Source: Mycobacterium sp. 1245805.9
GTDB lineage: Bacteria > Actinomycetota > Actinomycetes > Mycobacteriales > Mycobacteriaceae
Direction of reading: 5' to 3'
Length of the DNA stretch: 48,518 nt
NCBI RefSeq assembly: GCF_001672915.1
Contig: NZ_LZKR01000025.1
Span: 1-48,518, forward strand
The translations under genes were made by a program, and so were the position numbers. Under the pieces are notes generated by a model. The model was given only the letters and a program-made list of their open reading frames with translations. It did no database searches and was not told the origin of the DNA. Shown here in pieces: positions 15,590-24,360 of this stretch; within the stretch, counting starts at the first letter, position 1; each line of letters begins with the position of its first letter.

Positions 15590-15652
15590 GCGACGGTGCG
15601 TGTCAGTACGACGACACGCCGCATAACGCGTACAACTGCGCACGCTCGCGCA
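15590..15652. repeat. intergenic repeat, copy 1 (~62 bp, partly palindromic)
   Basis: The segment shares a near-identical right half (ACTGCGCACGCTCGCGC) and similar left half (GTGCGTGT, CGACACGCCG) with 24288-24349. It lies 16 bases beyond the resR stop codon, on the 3' side of that minus-strand gene. Its left arm is degenerate, so the stem is weaker than in copy 2. Together with the riboswitch it fills the 371-base gap between gcvP and resR. Confidence 0.7.
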
Positions 15653-15667
15653 AAAGCGAAGGGGCGG

Positions 15668-16297
15668 TCAGCCGATCTTGCGGTCGCGGTGCTTGCGCCG
15701 CGACGCCAGCTCGTCCTCCGGGGCCGCGATCGATTCGCCGCCATCGGCGCGCTCGCCGTGGAAGTCGGCGATCACGCCGGTCAGCTCGCGCATGGCGCCC
15801 GACACCGCGATGCCGAACACGCCCTGCCCGCCCTGCAGCAGGTCGACGACCTCTTCGGCCGACGTGCACTCGTAGACGGTGGTGCCGTCGGAGAACAGGG
15901 TGATGTTGGCCAGGTCCTGGACGCCGCGCTGGCGCAGGTGGTCGACCGCGACCCGGATGTTGTGCAGCGAGATGCCGGTGTCGAGCAGTCGCTTGACGAT
16001 CTTGAGGACCAGGATGTCCTTGAACGAGTAGAGCCGCTGGCTGCCGGACCCGGCCGCGCTGCGGATCGACGGGACCACCAGCGACGTGCGCGCCCAGTAG
16101 TCCAGTTGCCGGTAGGTGATGCCCGCGATCTGGCACGCGCTCGGCCCGCGGTAGCCCACCAGCTCGTCGGGCACGGAATCGTCGGGGAACAGCCCGGGCT
16201 GCACGGGCGCGCTCGGCGCGGAGGCGGGTTGGTCGCTGCTCGCGGCGTTCGCTTGGTCAGCTAGGTCCAGCTGCTCTTGACGTGGCTGGTCGCTCAC
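15668..16297 (-). CDS. resR: MerR-family transcriptional regulator ResR/McdR
   Basis: A homologue of Rv1830. The MerR winged-helix domain runs from [20 protein letters not shown] through IRVAVDHL and is followed by a region likely to form the dimer/effector part; the C-terminus is basic ([10 protein letters not shown]). Rv1830 orthologues are reported to influence cell division and growth recovery, and Rv1830 variants are associated with antibiotic resilience in M. tuberculosis. The GTG at 16297 (VSDQPRQEQ) is preferred because GAGAGG lies 7 bases upstream, giving 209 residues; an ATG at 16327 (219 residues) or a farther start is possible, and M. tuberculosis annotation (225 aa) uses a longer form. 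The 259-base upstream gap has no clear promoter. Confidence 0.88.
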   Translation of the reverse strand: MSDQPRQEQLDLADQANAASSDQPASAPSAPVQPGLFPDDSVPDELVGYRGPSACQIAGITYRQLDYWARTSLVVPSIRSAAGSGSQRLYSFKDILVLKIVKRLLDTGISLHNIRVAVDHLRQRGVQDLANITLFSDGTTVYECTSAEEVVDLLQGGQGVFGIAVSGAMRELTGVIADFHGERADGGESIAAPEDELASRRKHRDRKIG

Positions 16298-16556
16298 GGG
16301 GGTTCCTCTCGCCGATCGCGCTGTCATCGTTAGCTGCGTCTCTGGCTGCACCGCAGCCACGTTTGCTCAGGCCCGAGTGCTAGTGAGCTTACGCTTTTCG
16401 ATAGCCGCCGCGCCTTAAGTCGTGATCAAAGTATGGCGGCCGGAGGCCCAACTGGCAGCACTATCGGCCAGCGTGTCGAGATCGCGGCGCCAGATGAGAT
16501 GGATCCGTGATGTCGGCGTCCAGCCTAGTACCCGCGGGCTGGCCCTCGCCGCGCGA

Positions 16557-17051
16557 CTAGGTGGCCTTGAAATCGTCGGGCGACACGCTGTCGAGGAACT
16601 CCTTGAACTTCTCGACCTCGTCCTCGCGCACGGCGGTGTTGGCCTCTTCGTCGCTCTCGTCCGGGATGAGCAGACCGGCCTGGGCGAGCACGGCCTCCTC
16701 GACATAGATGGGAACACCGACCCGAAGGGCGATCGCCACCGAGTCCGATGGACGCGCCGAGACCGTGATGTTGCGGTCGAAGACCAGGTCGGCGTAGAAG
16801 GTGCCCTCCTGCAGGTCGACGATCCGCACCTCTTTCAGCGAATGCCCAAGCGCGGCAATGAGATCCCGGATCAGGTCGTGCGTCAGCGGCCGGGGCGGTT
16901 CGACGCCCTGCTGTTCGAGCGCGATGGCTGCTGCTTCGGACTGACCGATCCAGATTGGCAGGTAGCGGTCACCGTTGGCCTCGCGCAGCAACAGCACCGG
17001 CTGGTTCTGCGGTTGCTCGACGCGAATGCCGACAACACGAACTTCACCCAT
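16557..17051 (-). CDS. DUF151 / bifunctional-nuclease family protein
   Basis: 164 residues, homologous to Rv1829. It is a single BFN (DUF151) domain: MGEVRVVGIRVEQ start, PIWIGQSEAAAIALEQQG and the SARPSDSVAIALRVGVPIY block, with an acidic C-terminal tail (DESDEEAN). Plant members have DNase and RNase activity and Thermotoga TM0160 gave the fold; the role in mycobacteria is unknown. It is conserved between the two MerR genes. The ATG at 17051 is chosen from the family start; the open frame continues upstream but without homology. Confidence 0.9.
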   Translation of the reverse strand: MGEVRVVGIRVEQPQNQPVLLLREANGDRYLPIWIGQSEAAAIALEQQGVEPPRPLTHDLIRDLIAALGHSLKEVRIVDLQEGTFYADLVFDRNITVSARPSDSVAIALRVGVPIYVEEAVLAQAGLLIPDESDEEANTAVREDEVEKFKEFLDSVSPDDFKAT

Positions 17052-17115
17052 CTGTGTCTGCCCTCCGCAACTCTTCAGCCCGCCGAACACCAAGCTGTCC
17101 AACGAAGTCTAATCC

Positions 17116-17874
17116 TCAGCGATGCAGAACGTCGCGAACGGCAGACTTGATCAGCGAGGTGTGCAATGTGATCGCGAGCGCGGCCACCTCACGCGCCAGG
17201 TCGTCGGCGCGGTCCCGGGCGCCGGCCTTGCCCGCCTTCACGAGCGGCCCCGCGATCTGGGCGATCAAATCGGACTGCCGGTCGGCCGCGGAGCGGAAGG
17301 CGCGCAGATGCCTCGGCTCGACGCCGTATTCGGCCAACGCCCGCGCGCATTGGAGGATGACGACGGCGTGTTCGTCGAAGAACCGGCCCGGGCCGGTGGT
17401 GATCACACCCGCCCGGAGCAACGCCGTCAGCAGTTCGTCGTCCACCCCCGACCGTTCCAGGAGATCCTCCCGGCTGAGCCGGACCCGCGGCGGGGCGACC
17501 GCCGCCGCGTCGGGCCTGGCGGCCTCGGCGACCGTGTCGGCTTCCGCGCCGTTCGGCACCGACACCAATCGCGGTACCCCGTAAGGCGATCCGATCGGGG
17601 GCAGCTCGCCGTCGGGCAGCGCGTCCAGCTGCGCCCGGATCACCTTCAGCGGCAGGTAGTGGTCGCGCTGCGCGGTGAGGATGAAGCGCAGCCGCGCGCA
17701 GTCGTACGCGGTGAACCTGCGATATCCCGACGCGGCGCGCTGGGGCGTCACCAGTCCCTCGGCCTCCAAGAATCGAATCTTGGAGATCGTGACATCGGGG
17801 AAATCCGGCCTCAACAGGTCGAGGACAGCCCCAATCGACATCCCGGCCAGTGCCGGGCTATCGGGTGCGCTCAC
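17116..17874 (-). CDS. MerR-family transcriptional regulator (Rv1828 type)
   Basis: 252 residues, almost identical to Rv1828 at both ends. The N-terminal HTH begins [20 protein letters not shown] with the wing in [20 protein letters not shown]; the C-terminal effector-like domain ends in the conserved [12 protein letters not shown] variable linker (about residues 100-135) is five residues longer than in M. tuberculosis. It starts 12 bases after the garA stop, with GGAGGG directly upstream of the GTG, so it is probably co-transcribed with garA. Its ligand is unknown. The gcvH-garA-merR-DUF151 order is conserved in actinobacteria. Confidence 0.93.
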   Translation of the reverse strand: MSAPDSPALAGMSIGAVLDLLRPDFPDVTISKIRFLEAEGLVTPQRAASGYRRFTAYDCARLRFILTAQRDHYLPLKVIRAQLDALPDGELPPIGSPYGVPRLVSVPNGAEADTVAEAARPDAAAVAPPRVRLSREDLLERSGVDDELLTALLRAGVITTGPGRFFDEHAVVILQCARALAEYGVEPRHLRAFRSAADRQSDLIAQIAGPLVKAGKAGARDRADDLAREVAALAITLHTSLIKSAVRDVLHR

Positions 17875-17886
17875 TACCCTCCTTAA

Positions 17887-18357
17887 CTACCCTCCGGAAT
17901 CTCCGTCGTCGCCCTGCTTGGGTCCGGTCAAGAACACCAACCGGAACTTTCCGATCTGCACTTCGTCACCGTTTGCCAGCACCGCCGAATCGACGGGCTC
18001 GCGGTTGACGTACGTGCCATTCAGGCTACCGACATCGACGACGTGAAACTCGTTATTTTCCAACCGGAATTCGGCGTGGCGACGGCTGACGGTGACGTCG
18101 TCGAGGAAGATGTCGCTGTCGGGGTGCCGCCCGGCCGACGTGATGGCCTGGTCGAGCAGGAAGCGCGACCCGGCGTTCGGTCCGCGTTTGACGACCAGCA
18201 ACGCCGAGCCGGCCGGGAGTCCTTCGACGCCCGACACCGCGCTCTCGGTCCCCGCCTGGGCGGGGGCGTCGAGTTCGTTGAGGAAGTCGGCGCGAAAGAC
18301 CGAAGTCGTCTCCACCGTGACTTCGTCAGAGGTCTGGTCCTTATCCATGTCCGTCAC
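17887..18357 (-). CDS. garA: FHA-domain metabolic regulator GarA
   Basis: 156 residues. The N-terminal phospho-acceptor motif ETTSVF places the two threonines at 17 and 18 (21 and 22 in M. tuberculosis), targets of PknB and PknG. The FHA domain shows GRHPDSD, SRRHAEF and SLNGTYVN. Unphosphorylated GarA binds and inhibits the 2-oxoglutarate dehydrogenase complex and NAD-glutamate dehydrogenase and activates glutamate synthase; phosphorylation makes the FHA domain bind its own tail and releases them. The GTG start has GAGGAG 7 bases upstream. The protein lacks a four-residue insert near residue 5 of the M. tuberculosis form. A 265-base leader precedes it. Confidence 0.96.
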   Translation of the reverse strand: MTDMDKDQTSDEVTVETTSVFRADFLNELDAPAQAGTESAVSGVEGLPAGSALLVVKRGPNAGSRFLLDQAITSAGRHPDSDIFLDDVTVSRRHAEFRLENNEFHVVDVGSLNGTYVNREPVDSAVLANGDEVQIGKFRLVFLTGPKQGDDGDSGG

Positions 18358-18419
18358 GCGCTGCTCCTCACTGGCCGCTGTGGCGTTCTCCGAACCGGGC
18401 CGCTCGCCCGGCTCCCTCT

Positions 18420-18449
18420 AGGTTTCTCGAGGTTTCCTGAGTTTCTGTA
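18420..18449. repeat. three 10-bp direct repeats upstream of garA
   Basis: AGGTTTCTCG, AGGTTTCCTG and AGTTTCTGTA lie head to tail with exact 10-bp phase, 63-92 bases upstream of the garA start. The phase matches about one helical turn, so all copies face one side of the DNA. This could be an activator site or a structured leader element; nothing else is evident in the 265-base gap. Confidence 0.5.
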
Positions 18450-18622
18450 GCCCCGCACTGCTGATTACTTGACCGTCTCGTGTCTATCAAGTGTCGATCT
18501 GTCGACCGTACCGCGCACCGGTTCGCAATGTGCCCCCCACCGGACGATCGGAAGCCCGACCGAGGTAAACCGCGTGCGCCGCCCGCAGCACCGAGCGGGG
18601 CTGGCAGGCACATTAGCAATCG

Positions 18623-19021
18623 TCATTCGGTCAGCGTCCCGCGGTAGGCCTCCGGGTCGAGCAGCGCGGAGATCGCCGACTCCAGCTCGGCGGCGTCAGA
18701 GACCTGGACGTCGACCAGCCAGCCCGATCCATAGGGGTCGGAGTTGACCAGCTGCGGGCTGCCCTCCAGGTCGGCGTTGACCGCCAAGACCGTGCCCGAC
18801 ACCGGCGCGAACAGGTCCGACACCGACTTCGTCGATTCCACCTCGCCGAAGGACTCGCCCGCGCTCACCTGGCTGCCCACGTCCGGCAGCTGGACGAAGA
18901 CGACGTCGCCGAGCGCCGACTGCGCGAAGTCGGTGATGCCGACCCGCACGGTGTCCTCCCCGCTGCGTCGAACCCACTCATGTTCGGCGGTGTAGTGCAG
19001 ATCGGACGGGATATCGCTCAC
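18623..19021 (-). CDS. gcvH: glycine cleavage system H protein
   Basis: 132 residues, the usual GcvH size. It is the lipoyl carrier that shuttles the aminomethyl group among the P, T and L proteins. The lipoylation site is Lys65 in [10 protein letters not shown], inside the hybrid-motif fold; HEWVR and [16 protein letters not shown] are also typical. The GTG start has AGGA about 8 bases upstream. It lies in the same orientation as gcvP but separated by garA, two merR genes and the DUF151 gene, as in M. tuberculosis. gcvT is not in the window. Confidence 0.96.
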   Translation of the reverse strand: MSDIPSDLHYTAEHEWVRRSGEDTVRVGITDFAQSALGDVVFVQLPDVGSQVSAGESFGEVESTKSVSDLFAPVSGTVLAVNADLEGSPQLVNSDPYGSGWLVDVQVSDAAELESAISALLDPEAYRGTLTE

Positions 19022-19058
19022 GGGTGGTCCTGTTCTGGTCGCTGCCGATGAGGCACGT

Positions 19059-19922
19059 TCACTTGACGGGCTGAGCGTATTGGTGCGGTTTTGGTTGTCG
19101 CAAGGTGGTTACGTCGACGCGCTCGGCCTGCTGGACCGACATCCGGGCGCCGACGCGCTTGATGCTGTCCTCGGCCCCGCCCGGGATGTTCATCGCTGCC
19201 GCCAGCGTGGGCGGATCGCCAATCGCCAGAATCGAATACGGGGAGGACAGGTTCTTGCTGTCGACCGTCAACGCGCCGGGCGTACCCACGATCCAGGTAT
19301 CGACGCCCACCCGCACGGACTGGTGCGCGTCGTTGATCTCGATCGCCTCGGCGCCGGCGGCGCGCAACTCGTTGATCACGTCGAGCATCGCCTCCGGTGA
19401 GACCCCGGGTCCCGGGTCGTCGATGGTGATCGTGACGCCGGGGCCGGTGGCTCCCACGGCGCCGACCAAGATCGACAGCGCGGCGAGCCGGGCCTGGGCG
19501 CTCTGGATGGCGGCCTGATCGTTGTTGCCGGACGCCTGCAACGAATTCAGCGTGTTTTGCAGCTCGGCGACTTCGGTGTTCAGTGTGGCCTCGCGCTGCC
19601 GCAGCGAGTCCAGCAGCACCAGCAGGTCGGCGGGGCGGGCGGTGTCCAGCGAGTCGCCCGACTTGGTCTGGCGGACCTGGGTGACGATGGCGATCCCCAG
19701 GACGAGGCACAGCACGACCGCCAGCGCCCCGAAGGCCAGCCGCGAGCGACCGGCCCGCGCCAGCGCGGACAACCCCGTGCGGTGCACCGGGCCGATCTCG
19801 GGGCGCGGGCGGTGCGCCGGCAGTTCGTGCCGCCCGCGATGCGCACCCTCGCCCGCGGTGGGCTCGGCTGGCGCGCCGCGACTTTCCCCGTCTTCGGGGC
19901 GGTCGGGCGGGTCCTGGCTCAC
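19059..19922 (-). CDS. DUF881 membrane protein (Rv1825 type)
   Basis: 287 residues. The proline- and charge-rich cytoplasmic N-terminus is followed by one transmembrane helix (about residues 62-83), a predicted coiled coil (about 100-135, with [19 protein letters not shown]) and the extracytoplasmic DUF881 domain, which includes [14 protein letters not shown] and [16 protein letters not shown]. The family is related to B. subtilis YlxW/YlxX encoded near cell-division genes; a cell-envelope role is inferred. It is paralogous to the DUF881 gene at 20296-21222, with sbp between them. GAGG lies 6 bases before the GTG start. It is immediately upstream of gcvH (37-base gap). Confidence 0.9.
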   Translation of the reverse strand: MSQDPPDRPEDGESRGAPAEPTAGEGAHRGRHELPAHRPRPEIGPVHRTGLSALARAGRSRLAFGALAVVLCLVLGIAIVTQVRQTKSGDSLDTARPADLLVLLDSLRQREATLNTEVAELQNTLNSLQASGNNDQAAIQSAQARLAALSILVGAVGATGPGVTITIDDPGPGVSPEAMLDVINELRAAGAEAIEINDAHQSVRVGVDTWIVGTPGALTVDSKNLSSPYSILAIGDPPTLAAAMNIPGGAEDSIKRVGARMSVQQAERVDVTTLRQPKPHQYAQPVK

Positions 19923-19937
19923 GGTGACCTCATCGGG

Positions 19938-20270
19938 TTATGCCCCGAACAGCCGGCGCCGCAGCGCGGCGGCGTTGCCGAAGATGCGGATGCCCAGCAC
20001 GACGATGATCGCGGTGGACAACTGGGTGCCGACGCCCAGCTGGTCGCCGACGTAGACGATGAGCGCGGCCACAAAGACGTTGAACACGAACGAAATCACG
20101 AAGACCTTGGGGTCAAAGATCCGTTCGAGGTAGGCGCGCAGTCCGCCGAACACCGCGTCGAGGGCGGCCACCACCGCGATCGGCAGATAGGGCTGGACGA
20201 CCTCGGGCACGGCGGGGTGGAAGACCAAGCCCAGCACGATGCCGACCGCGAGCGCCGCGATGCCGATCAT
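19938..20270 (-). CDS. sbp: small basic protein Sbp (DUF1290)
   Basis: 110 residues from the ATG at 20270, chosen because AGGA lies about 8 bases upstream and the family begins M-I-G-I. The frame is open to 20330, and a start inside the 3' end of the preceding gene (M. tuberculosis is annotated with 121 residues) cannot be excluded. There are about three transmembrane helices and the highly conserved block DAVFGGLRAYLERIFDPKVF, ending in AALRRRLFGA. Function is unknown; in Bacillus the sbp gene sits with ftsA/ftsZ. The genes on either side are DUF881 paralogues, an order conserved in actinobacteria. Confidence 0.88.
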   Translation of the reverse strand: MIGIAALAVGIVLGLVFHPAVPEVVQPYLPIAVVAALDAVFGGLRAYLERIFDPKVFVISFVFNVFVAALIVYVGDQLGVGTQLSTAIIVVLGIRIFGNAAALRRRLFGA

Positions 20271-20295
20271 GCTCGGTTTCCTGTCGGCGTGTCTC

Positions 20296-21222
20296 TCACC
20301 GGGTCCCAATCTGTTTGGCGAACTTGACATCCCGCATCGGTCCGGCGGGCAGTGACAGGCCGTCGGCGACGTTCACGGTGACGACGACACCGTAGGAGGC
20401 CTCAAGCAGCCTGAGCCGCTGCAGGCCGGGGCTGTTGTCGAAGACGTCCTGCATCGCGTGCGGCGCCCCCACCGCCAGGATCTTGTAGGGGCTGCTGGTG
20501 GGGTTGTTGTCGACGAGGATCGCGCCGCCGGCCTGCCGGATGGTGACGTTCGGCCCGATCCGGACGCCGCCGACGGAGATGGCTTCGGCGCCACTGGCCC
20601 ACAGCGAGTTGACCACCAGCTGCAGGTCGCGGTCCAGGATGATCTGCCGGCTGCCGTTGATGCGCTGCTTGGACACGTCGGAAAGGTTCGGGCCGGCACC
20701 GGGATCCGTGACGGTGACCGTGAGGCCGGGGCCGATGACCGCCGTGCTCGCCGCCGCCAGGCCCAGGGCGTCGAGGCTGGCCAGCAGCCGCTGCCCCTGG
20801 GCGTTTTCGGCCAGCGCGTGGCGCTGCACGTCGTCGACTCGGGTCGAGAGCGCGCTGCGTTGTTGGCCCAACTTGGCCGCGGCGGCCTCCGAGGAGCGCA
20901 CGCTCTCCAACAGCAGCTGCTGCGCGGTGCGCACGCCGGGCGCCACCGAGCGCGCCTGCGCGACCGCGGCGGCGAACACCGTGGCGATCAGCAGCGCGGC
21001 CAGGGCCTGCCAAAGCCAGCCGAACGCGCGCTCCCGCCCGCGCGGCGCCGCGCCGTCACCGCCGCGTTTGGCCGCGGCCGCGGCATAGCCGGGATCCAGG
21101 TGCTCCGACAGCAGGGCGCGCAGCAGCGAGGGCACCGGGATCAGCTGGGGCCGCGCCGCCTCGTGGGCGCTGCGGCCGGCGTTGGGGTCATAGCCGCCGA
21201 GCAGGCGGTCCGCGTCAGTCAT
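20296..21222 (-). CDS. DUF881 membrane protein (Rv1823 type)
   Basis: 308 residues from the ATG at 21222 ([11 protein letters not shown]); a GTG at 21228 would add two residues. It has a cytoplasmic N-terminal ~65 residues, one transmembrane helix (about 69-89), then a coiled coil and DUF881 domain ([34 protein letters not shown]). The architecture is the same as in the 19059-19922 protein, so the pair may heterodimerise with Sbp in between; that is inference. Its start overlaps the pgsA2 stop by 8 bases, so the genes are probably translationally coupled. Confidence 0.9.
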   Translation of the reverse strand: MTDADRLLGGYDPNAGRSAHEAARPQLIPVPSLLRALLSEHLDPGYAAAAAKRGGDGAAPRGRERAFGWLWQALAALLIATVFAAAVAQARSVAPGVRTAQQLLLESVRSSEAAAAKLGQQRSALSTRVDDVQRHALAENAQGQRLLASLDALGLAAASTAVIGPGLTVTVTDPGAGPNLSDVSKQRINGSRQIILDRDLQLVVNSLWASGAEAISVGGVRIGPNVTIRQAGGAILVDNNPTSSPYKILAVGAPHAMQDVFDNSPGLQRLRLLEASYGVVVTVNVADGLSLPAGPMRDVKFAKQIGTR

Positions 21223-21844
21223 GACCACCCGCCTTGCGGGAGATCGGCTGGCGGTCGGGCTGTTTCAGCTTGGGCATCTGGCGCACCACCAACGTCATCT
21301 GCACCGCATACAGCACGAACGCCCACAGGTATGTGTACAGGCCCCAGCCCAAAAAGCCCCAGCCGCAGGCCCTCAGCACGCGGCTCCACTCCGCGCCGCC
21401 CGTGCCCAGCAGCACCAGGGGAAATCCGGCCATCAACGCGAAGGTGGCGCCCTTTCCGACGTAGGTCACCGGCAGCGCCGACAGCCCGCGGCTGCGCAGC
21501 ACGGGGAGCGTGGCGGCCAGCAGCCCGTCGCGCACCAGCAGCGTGATGACGAACCACCACGGCACGATGTGGTCGATGGCCAGGACGATCGGGACGGTCA
21601 CCATGTAGAGCCGGTCCACCGCCGGGTCCAGCAGCACGCCCAGCCGCGAGGACTGGTTGAGCGTGCGGGCGATCTTGCCGTCGGCCCAGTCGGAAGCCCC
21701 GCTGAACATCAGGATCGCCACCGCCCAGCCGTTGGCGTGGGCGAACAGCAGGACGTAGACGAACACCGGGATGAGCAGCAGCCGGATGGCGCTCAGCGCG
21801 TTGGGCACCGTCAGCACCCGGTCGGGCGGAAGCGCGGGCTCCAT
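21215..21844 (-). CDS. pgsA2: CDP-alcohol phosphatidyltransferase PgsA2
   Basis: 209 residues from the ATG at 21844, identical in length to Rv1822. An ATG four codons earlier (21856) is possible; neither has a good ribosome site. The full CDP-alcohol phosphotransferase signature DxxDGxxARx8GxxxDxxxD is present ([10 protein letters not shown] ... [11 protein letters not shown]). There are five to six hydrophobic segments. Annotated as phosphatidylglycerophosphate or cardiolipin synthase type; exact product uncertain because mycobacteria carry several paralogues. It leads the pgsA2-DUF881-sbp-DUF881-gcvH run. Confidence 0.92.
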   Translation of the reverse strand: MEPALPPDRVLTVPNALSAIRLLLIPVFVYVLLFAHANGWAVAILMFSGASDWADGKIARTLNQSSRLGVLLDPAVDRLYMVTVPIVLAIDHIVPWWFVITLLVRDGLLAATLPVLRSRGLSALPVTYVGKGATFALMAGFPLVLLGTGGAEWSRVLRACGWGFLGWGLYTYLWAFVLYAVQMTLVVRQMPKLKQPDRQPISRKAGGHD

Positions 21845-21867
21845 GAGCCGTGACATTAGCCGAATGC

Positions 21868-21923
21868 CGAGTGTGCGGCTGGCCGCACACTCGAGCTCGA
21901 GTGCGCGGCTGGCCGCACGCTCG
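21868..21923. terminator. two tandem 26-bp palindromes between secA2 and pgsA2
   Basis: 21868-21893 is a perfect palindrome with 12-bp arms (CGAGTGTGCGGC / GCCGCACACTCG) around a 2-base centre. 21898-21923 is a near copy with one wobble and one mismatch, and the joint is itself palindromic (CACTCGAGCTCGAGTG). They begin 11 bases after the secA2 stop. Mycobacterial terminators often lack a U-tract, so two stacked hairpins could end the secA2 transcript; they also lie just before pgsA2 and might cut read-through. Confidence 0.6.
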
Positions 21924-21933
21924 TCGGCTCAGC

Positions 21934-24258
21934 TCAGCGGAACACCCCGGGCAGGCTCAGGGTCGACAGCGTGTCGTCGGACAGCGGGTTGTCGTTGACC
22001 ATGTAGGTCCACGTCGACGTCGGGCGCGCCAGCTTGGACAGGTCCAGCCCCGGCTCCTCTTCGAGCACGTTCGCCGTTTCGAACGTCTGCTGCGCCGCCT
22101 CGATGGCGTCGGCGGCCAGCGACGCGAACGCGTCGACCGCCATCCGGTGGAACTCGTCCAGCGGATTCTGCCGGCCCAGCGCACGCAGGTGGATGCTTTC
22201 GCGGATGTCGGCGAGGTAGGCCAGATGGTCGGCCCAGCCCCGGTCGAGGTGATACAGCATGATGAGCCGGCAGATCTTCTCCAGGCGGTCCTCGGAGATC
22301 TCTTCGGACAGTTCCTCGTAACGGTCCGGCGCCAGCTCGGCGAGTTCCTCGCGCGCGGTTGCGGTGCGCAGCAACGTGTTTCGCCGATCGACGATGATCG
22401 CGCGCTGCTGCGCGATCAGCTGGTTGTAACGCCACGTGTTGGCGTGCACGTCGAGCATCCGGCCCTCGGCGACCCGCTGGGCGTGGTCGAGCATCCCGGC
22501 CGCTTTGGGGCTGACGATCCGGCCGTCCTCGTCGGTTTGCATCGGCAGCTTGTTGTGGTCGAGGTTGGCCGCGACGACGTCGTCCTCCCAACTCGAAAAG
22601 AACACCGACGACCCCGGGTCGCCCTGGCGTCCGGCGCGGCCGCGTAGCTGGTTGTCGAGGCGCTCGGTGTGGTGCCGGCCGGTGCCGACGACGTGCAGCC
22701 CGCCCAGTTCGGCGACGCGGTCGTGGTCGGCCTCGTCGGAGCCGCCGAGACGGATGTCGGTGCCGCGCCCGGCCATCTGGGTCGACACGGTCACCGTGCC
22801 GTACTCGCCGGCCTCGGCGATCACCTTCGCCTCCTCGGCGTCGTTCTTCGCGTTGAGCACCACCGCTGGCACGCCGCGGCGCAGCAGCCGCTCGTGCAGC
22901 TCCTCGGACTCGGCCACGTCGCGGGTGCCGACCAGCACCGGCTGCCCGGTCTCGTGCACCTCGGCGATGTGCGCGACGATCGCGTCGTTCTTGGCGGCCG
23001 CGGTGATGTAGACCCGGTCGGCCTCGTCCTCGCGAATGTTGGGGGTATTCGGCGGGATTGGTGAGACACCGAGCTTGTAGAACTGGCGCAGCTGCTCGCC
23101 GGCGGCCAGCGCGGTGCCGGTCATGCCGCAGACGGTGGCGTAGCGGTTGATCAGCGCCTGCACGGTGATGGTGTCGAGCACCTCGCCCGTCTCGGTGGTC
23201 TCGATGCCCTCCTTCGCCTCGACGGCGGCCTGCAGGCCGTCGGGCCAGCGCTGCAGCTGCGCGATGCGGCCGCGCGAGGAGTTGATCAGGTGCACCGCGT
23301 CGTCGCGCACGATGTAGTGCACGTCGCGCTGCAGCAGCACGTGCGCGTGCAGCGCCACGTTGACCTCGGTGAGCGTGGTGCCGACGTGCTCCTCGGAGTA
23401 CAGGTCGATGCCGCCCAGCGCCTTTTCGACCTTGCGCGCGCCGACGTCGGTCAGGTGCACGTTGCGGCTGTCGGCGTCGGTCTCGTAGTCGGTGGCCGGG
23501 TCCAGCTTGCCGACCAGCTTGATGATCTCCAGCCGCGGCGTCTCCCGGTGCGTGGTGCCGGCCAGCACCAACGGCACCAACGCCTCGTCGACCAGCACCG
23601 AGTCGGCCTCGTCGATGAGGGCCACGTCGGGGTTCGGTGACACCAGGTCCTCGACGTCGGTCGCCAGCTGGTCGCGCAGCACGTCGAAGCCGATCTCGTT
23701 GACCGAGGCATAGGTGACGTCGCAGCCGTAGGCGGCACGGCGCTCCTCGCTCGACGACTCCGCGGTGATCCAACCGACCGTCAGCCCGAGGGCCTCCAGC
23801 AGCGGGCCCATCCATTCCGCGTCGCGACGCGCCAGGTAGTCGTTGATGGTCACCACGTGCACGTGTCGCCCGCCCAGCGCGTATCCGGCCGCCGCGATCG
23901 CGCCCGCCAGGGTTTTGCCCTCGCCGGTGGCCATCTCGATCACGTCGCCGGCGAGCATGCGCAACGCGCCCAGCAGCTGGACATCGAACGGCCGCAACCC
24001 CGTCGTCCGTTCCGCCGCTTCCCGGGCGATCGCGAGGAACTGTGGGATGTCGGCGGACTCCGCGAGGTCGTCCAGCTTGAGCAGCCCGGTCGCCTTGCGC
24101 AGCTTCTCGTCGCTGAGATCGGCGGCCTCCTTGTCGAATTCCGACGAGGCGTCGACGTCCGCGAGGGAGCGGCTGCGGTTCTTTTCGGTGCTGGCGCCCA
24201 GCAGTCGCCAGAAGCGGCTACTCAGGCGGCCGGGTTGGGTCCGGGTGGTCTTTGGCAC
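21934..24258 (-). CDS. secA2: accessory secretion ATPase SecA2
   Basis: 774 residues. It is the non-essential SecA paralogue of mycobacteria that drives export of a subset of proteins (for example SodA, SapM and PknG in studied species) through SecYEG. Walker A is ATGEGKT (110-116) and Walker B is A-L-I-D-E-A-D-S (DEAD at 216-219). The helicase-like motor domain 2 contains [12 protein letters not shown] and [12 protein letters not shown]. The C-terminal zinc-binding/SecB tail of SecA1 is absent, as expected for SecA2. The GTG start (VPKTTR) has no clear Shine-Dalgarno; longer forms annotated in M. tuberculosis are not supported here because the upstream 30 bases are occupied by an intergenic repeat. 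Confidence 0.97.
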   Translation of the reverse strand: MPKTTRTQPGRLSSRFWRLLGASTEKNRSRSLADVDASSEFDKEAADLSDEKLRKATGLLKLDDLAESADIPQFLAIAREAAERTTGLRPFDVQLLGALRMLAGDVIEMATGEGKTLAGAIAAAGYALGGRHVHVVTINDYLARRDAEWMGPLLEALGLTVGWITAESSSEERRAAYGCDVTYASVNEIGFDVLRDQLATDVEDLVSPNPDVALIDEADSVLVDEALVPLVLAGTTHRETPRLEIIKLVGKLDPATDYETDADSRNVHLTDVGARKVEKALGGIDLYSEEHVGTTLTEVNVALHAHVLLQRDVHYIVRDDAVHLINSSRGRIAQLQRWPDGLQAAVEAKEGIETTETGEVLDTITVQALINRYATVCGMTGTALAAGEQLRQFYKLGVSPIPPNTPNIREDEADRVYITAAAKNDAIVAHIAEVHETGQPVLVGTRDVAESEELHERLLRRGVPAVVLNAKNDAEEAKVIAEAGEYGTVTVSTQMAGRGTDIRLGGSDEADHDRVAELGGLHVVGTGRHHTERLDNQLRGRAGRQGDPGSSVFFSSWEDDVVAANLDHNKLPMQTDEDGRIVSPKAAGMLDHAQRVAEGRMLDVHANTWRYNQLIAQQRAIIVDRRNTLLRTATAREELAELAPDRYEELSEEISEDRLEKICRLIMLYHLDRGWADHLAYLADIRESIHLRALGRQNPLDEFHRMAVDAFASLAADAIEAAQQTFETANVLEEEPGLDLSKLARPTSTWTYMVNDNPLSDDTLSTLSLPGVFR

Positions 24259-24287
24259 AGGTCAACGGTACGCGAGCCCTAATAACC

Positions 24288-24349
24288 GCGAGCGTGCGTG
24301 TTTGCCCGCGACACGCCGGGCGTACGCGTGCAACTGCGCACGCTCGCGC
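24288..24349. repeat. intergenic repeat, copy 2 (~62 bp with 11-bp inverted ends)
   Basis: Perfect 11-bp arms GCGAGCGTGCG (24288-24298) and CGCACGCTCGC (24337-24347) enclose 38 bases that are partly self-complementary. It is homologous along its whole length to 15590-15652. It lies 12 bases after the ilvG stop codon (minus strand) and 29 bases before the secA2 start, so it could be a terminator for ilvG or a mobile repeat that targets 3' ends. Confidence 0.75.
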
Positions 24350-24360
24350 CGGGAAGGAAT

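Noticed and set aside
15343..15744. Minus-strand 133-codon frame over the gcvP leader
   Set aside because: It coincides with the glycine riboswitch and has no protein similarity; RNA structure explains the sequence.
16415..16556. Possible small gene between resR and the DUF151 gene (minus strand, ending in ASWASGRHTLITT)
   Set aside because: The frame has no start with a ribosome site outside the DUF151 gene and no recognisable domain.
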